A stretch of DNA of 64,000 bases from positions 146,204 to 210,203 of the forward strand of contig MPNW01000074.1 of the NCBI GenBank assembly GCA_011800805.1. The letters are read 5' to 3'. The stretch is from Hirudo medicinalis. Lineage: Eukaryota > Annelida > Clitellata > Hirudinida > Hirudinidae. The translations under genes and the position numbers were made by a program. Numbering within the stretch: the stretch's first letter is position 1; each line of letters opens with the position of its first letter. Of this stretch, positions 33,923 through 46,500 are shown in pieces. Below the pieces are notes generated by a model. That model saw only the letters and a list, made by a program, of their open reading frames with translations. It had not been told where the DNA came from and did not search any database.

Positions 33923-36710
33923 TTAAAAGCTATACAGACCATCATTATTCCTCGGCATATTTTCCATGACAGAACACATGGCTTCGTATTTATTTCTGAT
34001 GGAAGCCAAAGAGGAAAGAAGCTACAAAGTAAAATATTAAAATTTGATCATGACATCTACCACATCTTGAAACATTCATTATATTGTCAAAATAAAAAAT
34101 ATAGTTACCATGCCCACATAAAACATAAAAACCTATTCATATATAATTCATGCAAAGGCTCACCAAAAAACTTCAAAAATCATTCTACTCCTACTTCAAT
34201 TAAACTTATCTCTTTAAACCATATTTTATTTTTAAAAAGCCTCAAAAAATAGCAAAATACCAGTGTCTTTAAAATGTTAAGCTGGATAAGAAATGAACTG
34301 AATTATTATTATATTTTGAATGCTCACTGAACAAAACTCTTGAGACAAATTATTGACAACATCAAAATGAGGTCCCAGATCGAACTGCTGGATTGGGGAT
34401 TTGTGTATTTTAACCTCATTTGACCAACAAAGAAATGAGGTCAGCTGTATGTCAAGATTTGAGAGAAGTGACTTCAATAAGCTGAGCTCATATTCCAACT
34501 TGACAGGCTTGCAAAATGGCTGATAAAAGGTTTGTGAACAATAATTTTGTTAATAAGTAACTTGAAAGATGCGTGACAATAAAAAGACTAACAACTGAAT
34601 TTACTGCATTTATTTCTTATAATGTTTGCTATTGGATCAGTTAAACAAGCCTAGAGCAAAGCATGGTTACCATTATAAAACTATTATCAATGTAATTATT
34701 ATTTTAAGATGAAATTCAGTATTAGGACATTCACCTGAGCTTTATTAGAATCCTCCTTTAACTTGTCCAATATCTCATCAAGTTGTTCAAGTTCTGACCT
34801 CAGCAGACCAATATCTGGCACTGCTGTTGGTAATGATGATAAAGAGGAAGGCCTTAAAAAGCACATATATATATTCATTAAATGCTTAAAAAAATTGTTT
34901 GATGAAAAAATGACTTGTGAAAATTCACCGTTTTGATTTTTGAGATTCATTGGAAATAATTTTGCTTAAGTCAGGTGGAAGTAGATTTAAGGTTTCACCA
35001 TAGATTCTTGACAAAGGTTCACAAGAGACTTTATCTAGAGTCAAGCAATCTTTAGAGAGTCTCTCCCAATCAATGCTGGAAAATAATAAGCTTATCATAA
35101 GACTTCACATATAGTTACTTAATGAACATGTATTGATGTACTAACATATACAAAAACATCAACATTTTAAAATACTGCAAGCAGATGGTTGAAAAAACAC
35201 TCTTCTAAATGACAAGCTTATTTTAACAAAACAAGTTTAAAGAAATCTCATAATTATTAATTTACAAATTACTATAAAATAATTCAATCTATCAAATTTA
35301 ATACTAACTCCTCCCCAAGTTCCTGAGAGGAACATGCAAGATCAATCAGAGTCAACACAAAGGACATCTGCGGTTTTCCCACAGTCACTCCCTGCCAAAA
35401 AAAAGATGAACTATGGACATTTTAGAGTAACTTCAATTGAATTTTGAAGTTATCCAGTTACATAATAGGGTAAATGGTGTAAGGCTACAAAATACAATGA
35501 AATTACTCTTTATTACAAATTGTCAAGTTCTAGATTGGCATGAACGAAACACATATGTATTAGCAAAATCATGTTACTTCTAAATCTCAATCAGTTATTT
35601 TAGAACACTTAACATGAAATGTTGTGATCAACAGCAGTACTTATGATATAATTGTCTAAAAACATGTTCATATCAATACTGATAAGTATTCACTCTTAAA
35701 TAAGTTATTAATTAGCCCATTTTCATCATCAAACTATCCCACTTTCACAAGGTCAGCATCATCAGATGAACACAGGCAGAGAGAAGAAGCAACATTGAGA
35801 ATTCCTGTTAGTTGATTACCATGAATCAATAAGCATCTTAATGTAAACTATATAAGAGATTATGCTCAATTTCAAAGTAATTAAGTTAAAACAGATCATC
35901 AAGAATGCAAAAGCTTATCTACTCACGCTCAACCCTTGAATCCATGCTGTCATGATGATCCCTGCATTCCAATATCTCAGAGAGATCTTGGTCAAACCTT
36001 CAAGCAACAACAATTGCAGATATGCAAAAGAAAGTTCAAGAATAATAAATGTGTAGCATTTACCTCCCAATCAGCCATTCTATGAGGTCAAGTCGATGAT
36101 GGCTGGGAGAAAATAATAAATCTGAAATCCAGGATTTATCCACATCTCTTATTAAAGGGCAAGCAAGAAACTGAAAATTAAATTTCTATGAAGTCATTCA
36201 AACATATTAAGAAACATGCTTGAGTTGCTTTCTATTTCATTATATTTTCTATAATCAAATTATATCCAATTATAATTTCATGTTTGATTCGAATTGAGAA
36301 TGAACTTGAAACCCTAAGGTTGTCATTATTGTCCAGCTTTAGTTACACATTAATCAAAATTTAAAACAACCTTTGACAAGAAAAATTAACATCATAAACA
36401 TGGTTTACAAGATCTGGCCTAAACCTTTTCAATTTCATCACCAAAATGCAAAATCCATCAATCTTACTCATCAACCCCATAACTTCCAAATAAATGCCAT
36501 ACTGTTTGCAACTGCTATTGGCATCACCACGCTGAATTCCATATATTTCAAAATTACTTGCATCTAAATATCTTCTTTTAAGCATCAAAAAAAGATGTAG
36601 CATCAGATTTTATATAATGAGTAAATCTATGAAAGCAATTCATCGTATATACAAGAAGCAAATCCACTCACGTCCAATTTCCTTTTAACAACAGTTTCGA
36701 AAGAATTCAT
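33923..36710 (-). CDS. HAUS7: HAUS augmin-like complex subunit 7 homologue
   Basis: Exons (minus): 36672-36710, 36064-36170, 35927-35975, 35309-35391, 34929-35075, 34735-34852, 34328-34498, 33923-34021. Phases agree and give 270 residues; human HAUS7 has about 370. Near the N-terminus FLACPLIRDVDKSWISDLLF then SPSHHRLDLIEWL resembles the HAUS7 block ending S-P-S-x-x-R-L-x-I-L-E-W. The middle has ETLNLLPPDLSKIIS, and a predicted coiled coil follows (GLLRSELEQLDEILDKLKED). For exon 3 the acceptor at ctctctgag (exon starting 35975) was chosen because the more obvious one at 35998 breaks the frame of exon 4. Augmin recruits gamma-tubulin to spindle microtubules for branched nucleation. The identity rests on short motifs and length, so it is moderately sure. 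The gene is divergent from TARDBP, about 1 kb away. Confidence 0.6.
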
Positions 36711-37718
36711 GTTTCTAATAACTAACACAAAAATCTAAGCATCTGTTTATAAAGCTCGAATTAGAAGGAGTGGTTTATTACACAGACATTATTCCACTTA
36801 AACCACTCAATAAATGAATATTATGCTAAGTTATAAATTAGTGTTATGTTGTTATATTATTAATTATCGATTCCGCCAAAATTCGCAATGTTGCGATTAT
36901 TTATGCAACAAATACTTATATTTAAATTTAAAAATAGTTAATCGCTAATTATGTCTTTAAATAATTACAGCAAATGAAAAGCCCTTACGAGTGATTTTCT
37001 ATTAGTGATAAGATGTAATTGCAATTAAAAACATGCTTGAAATCTTTGAGATTAAATAATATATAATAGCTTTTTACATAAGAAATGTATAATATATATC
37101 TCGGTCAACGTAGGAAAAATCATCGAACATAAAGATTATGTAAAGTAAAATGATCGCTTTTTTATGATCATTTGTTTGAACATTAATGGCTTACCGGGCA
37201 ATACTTTTTCAAATCGGATCAGGGCTAACTTGACATTAAATTGCTAAAATTATATTATTAGCGAGCAATAAAATAATCATTCTATAATTTGAATTGAAAA
37301 AGAAAATTTTTAACGATCAATCTTTTAATCGTACAAAACAATTTTTAATTGATATTTATTTTAAAATTTCTTCTACATTCTTAATCAAGTAATAAAAATT
37401 TATTTAACAGATTAATAAAACATAAGATGTTTTTGGATTTACATGAATGAACTCGATCAACACCGTGCATTCATAACGTATTGTGCATTGTCGCCATTTT
37501 GGACCTCTCGGGCGTGTTGCTGTGTGGTGTGATTGTGCTTGTTGGTTTTTGATTGGTTTGTTGAATTTCTGATTTTTGTGCGGTGAGTAATATTTTTAAT
37601 CGATTTTGTGTTAGTACAACAACTTTATATTTGATGCTTTCGAATGATGAATGGCATCAGTTTTATAAATTTTCCATGATGTCCAAAATGGCAAGTTTGA
37701 ATTTCTTTTAGAAACGAA
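36711..37718. promoter_or_regulatory. HAUS7/TARDBP divergent promoter region and TARDBP 5' UTR
   Basis: This intergenic stretch is very AT-rich up to about 37440. Bases 37480-37580 are less so and contain gccattttgg (37493-37502), a YY1-like core. A probable non-coding first exon of TARDBP ends at a strong donor (gcg|gtgagt at 37581), with an acceptor (tttcttttag) just before the start-codon exon. The core promoter is inferred and not proven. Confidence 0.4.
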
Positions 37719-39566
37719 ATGAGCCAGTACGTGCAAGTTGTTGATGATGACGGTGATGAGCCCATAGAACTTCCCACTGAGCCGAATGGTGAGTTGCTTC
37801 TGTCCACAGTGGTGGCACAGTTTCCTGGGGTCAGCGGGCTCAAGTATCGTGCCCAAGATTCTAATGCCATGAGAGGAGTGAGGCTCAGTGATGGACGTTT
37901 ATTGGCTCCAGATGAAGGGTGGTCTAGCTACGTTTTTCAGACAGTCTATCCAAAAGGTTGTCAACTTAAAACAAGTAGTATGTGGTTAATTTGATTTTTG
38001 TGACTTGCCAAGCCCTGCGAATGGGTGTGAAATGGGTTGGTTGTCAGACATGCTGTTGGACATGTGTTTGATTTGACTTCCACATTACATGCTTCAAAGT
38101 TTGACTGGGATTTGGAGGTATTTTATTTTGTTGAGCACAGCACACTTATTATTCAACCATCTGTTTTTTATGCTCATGGCATCCACAATTTCACACTTAT
38201 GAGCATGGGTTTTATTTTTTGCATAAATTGCATGCAATGGTGCATGTATGATTATGTGATTGGTGAATGTGCAGTAGGAATGATGTGTTAATATATTATG
38301 TTGTCATTTGATGGAAGATTAAAATTTAATTTCTTAATAGAAAAGAGAAAGGGTGACTCTCTTGAAAACCCAACTGTGAAAACAAAGAAGCTAGACAAAC
38401 TGAAGTGTAGTGATCTTATTGTTCTTGGACTACCATGGAAATCCACTGAAGATGACATCAGGAAATATTTCTCTGCTTTTGGAGAGCTGACCATGGTTCA
38501 GGTAAATGGGGTGAAAATTTGTTCATTTTAGCATTTATAGGAATAATTTTTATTTTGTATGTGCAGCTGAAGTATGACCTCAAAACTAAGCAGTCCAAGG
38601 GTTTTGGCTTCATAAGATTCGCTGACTATGAATCTCAAGTGAAGGCCCTATCGCAAAGACATCTTATTGATGGCAGGTGGTGCAACCTTCGCATTCCAAA
38701 TTCAAAGGTAATGATTACTATTTTTGCTGTTTAATGTTGCAGTTAGCAAGTAAGCAATTCATTGTTTACAGGCATGGGCTATCTCCCTCCAGGAAGGTGG
38801 AATATCAAGTGAAATGAGTAACAAAATATATGTGGGTCGTTGCACCGAAGATATGACAAATGATGATCTCCAGGAGTACTTTTCTCAATTTGGGGAGGTC
38901 AGAGAAGTTTTCATACCAAAGCCATTCAGGGCATTTGCTTTTGTCACTTTTGCTGATCCATATGTGGCTCAAAGTCTTTATGGTGATGACCATGTAATCA
39001 AGAATTGCAGTGTCCATATTGGAACTGCAACTCCAAAGAATGCTGAGAAGTATGCTGATGATGGCTATGGATGGCATAGCAAAGGATGGGCTAAAGCTGG
39101 GAGCATGCATGGTCAAGGTGCCCTGATCGATCCCAACACAGCCGCTGCTGCAGCTGCAGCGGCCGTAGCGGGATTTGCTAATCCAAACTCTTTCAATATG
39201 GGATTTGGAACTGGTGGTGCCAATGCTGGTGCCTTTCCTGTTAATCCAGCCATTGTTGCAGCTGCAGCTCAAGCTGCCATTGCTCAAGGAATATTGGGCA
39301 TGATGGGTCAGGGTGGGATGATTGGACAAGGAGCTGGTGGATATCCTGGTGCAGCTGGTGATAACAGTAGATATCAATCTATTGGTTACAGCACCTCTTC
39401 TGGTCAAACCACTGGATCTCAAAGTGGCAAACAAGTTGATACATCACAGCAAGTTGGAACCTACTCAGCTTATGGAACATACCAACAACCTGGACAACTG
39501 GGTTATTCCAGTGGTAGCTGGGGTAAAGATGGACAGTCTCAAACCGGTTCCTGGACCGGTACGTAG
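37719..39566 (+). CDS. TARDBP: TDP-43 (TAR DNA-binding protein) homologue
   Basis: Coding exons 37719-37956, 38341-38501, 38567-38707 and 38772-39566 join in phase to 444 residues; human TDP-43 has 414. The N-terminal oligomerisation domain (1-79) starts [21 protein letters not shown] bipartite basic stretch ([19 protein letters not shown]) fits the nuclear localisation signal. RRM1 has RNP2 DLIVLGLP and RNP1 [11 protein letters not shown]2 has [10 protein letters not shown] and [11 protein letters not shown]. The C-terminal low-complexity region has a poly-Ala run, Gly/Gln/Ser-rich repeats and the conserved helix-forming segment [23 protein letters not shown]-43 binds UG-rich RNA and controls splicing and RNA stability in the nucleus. 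The stop TAG lies inside a good donor sequence (ACCG|gtacgtag), so an alternative last intron is possible. The exon 1 donor is gttgtc. Confidence 0.95.
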
Positions 39567-40590
39567 GAAGTATTATTATTTTATTGATTTTATATATTCA
39601 AGCAGTGCCAAATGCCTGAACAGCATGTCGCCTCTCCAAGAAATAGCTGCACTTTTAGACATGCGAACACAGATCATTCAGTAGAATCTTCTCGTGTTAT
39701 AGTTGGTTATTGGCAGCAGTTAATTCATAACCTCAATTTGAGTTAACCTAATTGAATGTTCTTTTGACACATGATAATATTTATGTTATGATTTTCCTTA
39801 GGTGTATGATGGTCTGTGGTTGCTGTTCAATGGTACATGCTGGAGTGTTGCAATGGCTGAATCATGGATGTGGTCAAACTGATGGTGATGTTGGTGATGA
39901 TTTAGTGGTTGATTCTGATCCTATTTATCTCATGATTTCTACACTTTGTAAATATATATTGGACATGTCTCTGTTTGCAATCTGGTATTTTAATGCTTTG
40001 GACCTGCATACAATGCAGGATAATTGGATTTGTGCAGACTGGTTAAACTGAGACAATTTATCAATACATAAACAGTTTTAAACATGGAACTGGTTGTTTT
40101 CTTATTTATCCTAAAATGCAAATACAAATGTTGGATGAATGGATTGGGCATGGTTGGGTTAGGGATGTGAAAACCACCTGTTTGACGAACTTTAGTAATT
40201 AAGGATGGTCCGCTGAAACTTGTTCAGGGTGTTTCAACAACGCAAAAGTTTTGGCAGGATCAACCTGCTGGGAGGCAGTCCATCGTGAGTGTACGGCGTT
40301 CGCGCACGCCAAGCTGTATCAGTCGGCTGGTTTGCGTGAGATACATTTGTTGCTTTCCATACGACGTGAGTTCCTTGGCGCTATAAATAGGTGGCACAAC
40401 TGGTCCTAGGCGAATGAATATATTTCGCCTTTTCGATATTTTGCACTTTAAAGGATAACCATGGTAACATCCTGCGAATGACTGAGCGAGTATGCTCAGC
40501 AATTATTGTGATAAATATTGTCCTTCGCTATGTGATTGGATGGGCTTTTATCAAACAAAGCGTCTGCTTTTTTTTTAAATGAAGTGAAAT
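39567..40590. promoter_or_regulatory. TARDBP 3' region and OXR1 promoter region
   Basis: The first half is probably TARDBP 3' UTR, with a possible acceptor (gattttccttag) ending at 39802. From about 40200 to 40500 the sequence is less AT-rich and likely contains the OXR1 promoter or 5' UTR. A TATA-like ctataaata at 40381 is present but its direction is ambiguous. Confidence 0.35.
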
Positions 40591-43500
40591 ATGAGCGCGG
40601 ATTTGAGGAGATCTTTCAAGCAGAAAGCCAAGCAAGCTTTCGAATTGCCTTCAAGGTGTGTATGCTTTTTTAAATTACAATTTTCGTTTGTGGACGGTCT
40701 AGTTTCGGATTACATGCTTTTATTGTGTTTTTTTATTTCGGGAAGTCGGTTCGATTATGTAATTCAGTTGATTCTGTACCTGAATTGCTTTAAAGCTCCT
40801 GAAAGCATGTAATCTTTAGCGAGCGAGATGAGGAATTGGATAGCAGATAATCGCAGACATAGATCGTGCCTGAAATAAACATAAGGCAATCCTATAGGAT
40901 ATATGCACTACGTTACTTCGGCTGATTAATATTGTGGGGGCCATTATTCTATATTAATCAATGTCTTGAGAAATTTATTCTGCAACTGCTAATTTGTCTT
41001 GGTGCTCGTTTCGTAAAATTATGTCCTCATTAAGCTCTTAAGGATTGCTGAGGGAGGTAATTATTTGAGCTAACATTGAAACCCTTCACCAAACTTAGAC
41101 AATTCTTTAGAATCTTCATTAGTTTTAATCACATTGCTTATGTTGAATTTCTGTCATGAAAGTATTATGAAAGATCTCTGATCTTCAATAAATTAGAAAA
41201 TAATGAATTTTAAAATATATCTTCAATAACTAAATAATTTATGGTCTTTTTGCAAGTGATCAGGGAAAGAGTTTGTTTAAATTGTAATATTGATGGTGGA
41301 TCGCTGATCTATTTTATAAAGTCAAAATTAACATAAACAGGTTAAAGTACAACGAGTCTTCAGTAATGTCTTTTGGACGGAAGTGTTTAAAATGGAAACA
41401 TGTTTAAGCAGGAAATACTTACTATTTGGCATAACTGAAGGATGCAGTATCAGAGAAGCGAAGCAAAGAGTTCATTCCATCAGCATGTCGATACCTACGT
41501 GGCTGCGAATTAATTTTTAAATGAGGTAGCAACAACGTGCAAAACCTAGGCGGAACTTTACCTATGTTCAGATTTGGGGTTTCTAGTGCATTGATAAAAC
41601 ACGTGCCGAATGTCATAGGTCATATTTTTTGCGAGTTTTTTTTATTTCGTCAGGGTTATTCATAATGCATCTAATTTAAAGTTTTTTTTTGTTATTCGTA
41701 CGATATTTACAACTCATAGGCGATATTTTCTTAATGCTTTATCATTTATGTGATAATTATTTGTATTTCACACATGAATAACACTCCTTCAAAGATTTCT
41801 GTGTTTTTAGCAGTTTCTCTAGTGGAATGGAAGGAATGGCCATATAATTTCATCATGGTGATATTTTGGCCACTCGTTCTCTGCCGTTATTACGACTTTT
41901 TCATAATTCATATTAAACGCTTTGCGAACTTGTCGATGTATTTGTTGACGAGTGGGCCTGTCAGATATTAGAAATTTAAAACAGTTGGTGGCATCTCAAT
42001 TTTGAGACAACTATCGAATAAAAATTATTAAGTTAATCGCTTTCGATCAAGGGATGATGACGATGATCTTTAACTTCCATTCCATGACGAGATGATTAAT
42101 TTGGAGCTAGGAATCACCAGCGGAAGGACTTTAGGAGGAATGTAATTGTTAGAATTAAAAGTCATTCAATAGATGAGGCAGATGCAGACAAAATTAAATT
42201 ATCTGAAAGCATTCATGGATGTTGGCTAAAATCCATGTATTTTTAGTTGGCATTTCTCGAATTAATTAAATTATATTAGTATTGCAAAATAGGTCTTGTG
42301 ATTGTGTCACAACCCATTCTGATTGCCCCTGGCAATCCTTCATTTGTTGATGCCTTTGCTTCAGAAGTATAACTATGTAAAGTCTGTTGGCTAAAATCCA
42401 TGTAGGAAAGAAGCACTGCGCTATACTGCACATTTATTAAAATTAATTAGTAACTTTTGTCTGCATTCCACTATTTTCTTTCCTGACTTTCAGTCGTCTC
42501 AAGCCATTCTTAATTATAGATTAAACATTTCTTCAAATGATGAATGCACCATATTTTGGCCTATTAAGTAAAATGAATCTCAGTTGTCCTGTCCTTTGGT
42601 TTTGTACTGATTTTTATTAAAATCATTCACTGTATTAATTGTTGAAGCATATAGTTAATATTCGGGACATTACTTATTTGGGACATTCTAGCTGCCAATT
42701 TTGCCACAATGGAAGTCAACATTGGACTCTTTCAATATATGCTGTTTTATAGGCTACGAAAAGGATTAACAAATCATCTTGATGGGTCTGATGACGAACA
42801 CAGACCAATGTCTTTCGATTTTGGATGCCTGCTCCAGGATGACCGCAACAGAATATTTGCTCTCCGTTAGTTTCTTGTGGTAACAAGTTCGTAATAATAT
42901 GCAACGTGATAAAATAATTTTCAAAACTTCTTTCAAAACATTCTTCAACGTATTTGTCCAATGACATGTAACTTTCAACCTATTTTGGATCAAAATTGTT
43001 TTCTGAGATGAATAATAACTAGTTAATTCATTTTGACATTATCATCTAATTGTTTCTTAGAATTTGCTATTCAGCTTGGTCATATCCACCACCTGCACAT
43101 GCTTATTATATGAATATGGATCAAAATACTAGAATATTCTGAACGCGACAATATTTTATGCACATTAACCATTTATCTTTTTTGTAAGCGTTTGCGGCTT
43201 CAGGTGGTAAGTAAAATTTAATTTGAACTCCAGAAAGTGTTCCACCTAACAAAGAATCGGAGACAGGAACAAAGACTCGCCAGAGAGTTCCATTACAACC
43301 GAGTGGAACCATCAAGTATCAGGTCACTTTGTCTGATTCAAAGCGTTTTCGTTTTACTCGCAAGTTGTTCTTTAAAACTGAAATGCTTCTAGCAACATGA
43401 TGTCGCAAATATCAATTACTTCGACAGTTTTCACAAAACGAGGGAACGATCAACCGCTTATTGGTAAAAGTAAAAAAGATGTTCTAACTTAATATTATAA

Positions 43501-46500
43501 GCAGAAGAAATATCTGAAGATTGTGAACGTTTTAATTTAGCCATTACGTTTTTGAACGAACGACATTATCACTTAATTCATTCGATGACCGGAGAATAAT
43601 ATTAGCACCAAGTACACCAGGTGTAATAGATACCTTAAAAGCCTGTGTTTTACGAACACTTTCATGCTTGGATGGAGACATAAAAGCTGATTTATGTGCG
43701 TCCGCACACTGACGAGGATCTTTGTTTCATTCCTGGATTAATGACCAGGTATATGCTTCTTAGGTGTCTAATTAGGATTCCTTCAGCATTCAATCATTCA
43801 ATCATTGGCTGCTGAAGGTGAGTTGTGCCAGATACAGCAATGAAAACATTAAACACGATACTGGGCTGATAGTACTTCCGATAGTTTCCGTAAGGAGGCA
43901 TGTATGCGAGGATAATTTCGAAATAATTGATGATTCCGTCATTAAGCTATACGACATTTTTGAAAATTGACCAGCTATTGCAATTTGCTCTAATTTATGT
44001 AATAAGGATCGATGTATTAATGACAATGTTAATGATGTTCACAATAGTTTGAGATTTCCAATTTTAAACTTTTTCAAAAGTGAATTTAATGAAATTGAAT
44101 TTTACTTATTTTGAATTTAGTGGGCTTTTATTATTTTAAGGTGACGGGGAGGGACACACTGAGGAGTTTGGCAGCACACCATGGTACGACCTCATCTGAA
44201 CTCAAAACCCTTAACAAACTCCATTCCGAGACAATTTTTGAAGGACAAGTTGGTGTTTTGTATATCCGGACTTATATTTTTGTGTACATATATTTTAAGT
44301 ATTTCCAATATCACCATAAAATGTAATAAAAATGAGTGGATGAAAATATGTAAGACCTCTGGTCAATGTATAAATTCTGAGTTTGTGAAAATAATACGTT
44401 TATGTTTAGATGATTTAATTGTTTGAAAGCTAGCAGAGCTTTTAAATGAAAATAAACATAAAAAATCCAAACGTTATAAAGTTCTATAATCGGTGTTCTG
44501 GTTCTGATGATAGAAAGAAACAAAATGGGAGGCAACGTGGAACATGTCTCAGGCAATCAGCTTCATTTGGCTACATGATGGATTGAATTGAGGCAATCAA
44601 TAGGGCACGATATCATTTTGCCACAAGAGGAATGAATTGATGACTTATTAAGCAACGGTGGTGATGATGATGACCGGGATGGTGAAGGAATTTAGCAAAG
44701 CGTGCAAAATACTTATTGGACAAACCTCTTTTTTATTGGCCTCTTTTCCAAAGATCAGCTTGAATAACGTTTCCACGGTTGGCCTAAGTTTACCGTTGAA
44801 TTATATTTGCAGCAACATCTTTATTTCTATTGCCACAAAAAGTCATTGTCATCATCATCATCACCATCACCATTGTCGTCGTTGTCATTGGCATCATCAT
44901 CACCGCTATAATAGTAGCTAGTGGTAATCTCTTTTTAGGACTTTTTTGTATGTCATCCGACACAAATTGAATTTAGTTTTTGCATCGTTATTGAAATTTA
45001 TTCGATTGAAAACCGTTTAACATTTCAAGACTCTCTACATCCCTGATGATTCGTATTCATCGTGTCAACCCGAGGAACGCACCGAATCAGTGGACAGCAA
45101 CTATGACATCTCAACCAAGCAAGCTTCTCCAAGTCTCCTTGGAACGGGGATGGAAACCAGGGAATCCACTACCACCGTAACAGTTCCCGAGTTTGAAAAT
45201 AAACAGCTTGAAGTGGAGCTCCTCCCATACAAGGTCATGAATATTAATTAGTACCATGTCTTAGATTTAATTGCATTTTCATATTTGGGTAAGATTTGTT
45301 TACCAGTTGGTCTGTTTTGAAATGATTTATTTTGAGGGATGAGGAAACTGAACTGTTTCTGCTAATGAGTTGAACATTTTTCAGATATTCTTTAAAATTG
45401 GAATGATTAATTATTTTATTAATAATAGCTTTCACTTTGGTATGGATTCCAAATCCTAGACTCTGTCAAAAGTTTATATAACTAACTAATATATAACAAA
45501 ATGTAAATCGATGTGCCAATCTGTTAGTCACATCTTTAAGGAGGGTTTATTATGATTGCATAATTAATTTTTTGTTGGGATCTGTTGAAAGTGTTTAATA
45601 TTTCATGAAAGATCTCACACTGCATCGCCTGGATTGGGCAAGATAAATGGTTGATTATGTGGAAGTCAGTCATTGTTTCAGAAGAAAAAAGTTTAACTTC
45701 GATGGTCTTGATGGGCATTATTACTAGCATGACTTGAGGAAGGAGCAAGAGGTTATTACAACAGAAACATTTGGAGGAGATTCGTGATGGTCTAGGAGGA
45801 TTGGTGGCATCAATGAAATCAAGATACATTGAAATAATAGAAAAGAGGAAGCGACACAGTACACCATATTGACACCTTATTTGAATTAATGATTGGAACC
45901 CTTAAAACTTAAAACTTAAAGATATGAAGATTTCTTTCACAAGAGGACAAATTTTCGGAGACGCGTGGTTGCTGGACAGAGAATCCCAAATGTGTCGGAG
46001 GAGCACGTGAAAAGTTTGGGAAGAGTCTTCAATGAACAGTTATCAGATAAAAACCAGAAAGCTGCTGTTCGGAAAACCATCAAAGAGGGCCTGAACGCAA
46101 TCGACAGGTCAGGACGCAGCTAATGCTCGACAACTCCGCGGACACTAGAATCCGAGAAGCCAAGCTGCTGCTGAAGTCAGGAAGAGGAAGTTCAAGGCTC
46201 ATCAAGAGATCAAAAAGTCAGAAGAAGTTTGAGGAGATCAGAGGTACTCTCCAGTGTGACCGTCATGGTGTTGGCTGGAATCATTTCCAAAGATGGCCTA
46301 AGGCAAGCTCACCAGTTAGAGCCGCATTAGTAGTCCAGGAGAGAAGGGGAGATTGAGAAGGCCAGAATTTCAAAAGCGGTCCAATATTCTCAAAAACAAG
46401 GGCAGTGGACTACATGGGATGAAGCCTTACAAAGATCTCTCACGTGGCGGGAGATTTGGGGCATGTCACCGCTCAGATTGGCCTTTGTCATCCGGTCGGT

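Noticed and set aside
38805..39434. 209-codon minus-strand frame
   Set aside because: It is the antisense shadow of the TARDBP last exon; low-complexity Gly/Ala codons leave the opposite frame open.
40260..40502. Small RNA gene or 18S rRNA 5' end on the minus strand (aggttgatcctgcca word near 40260)
   Set aside because: Only a short word matches; the neighbouring sequence does not continue into rRNA or any snRNA that I know.
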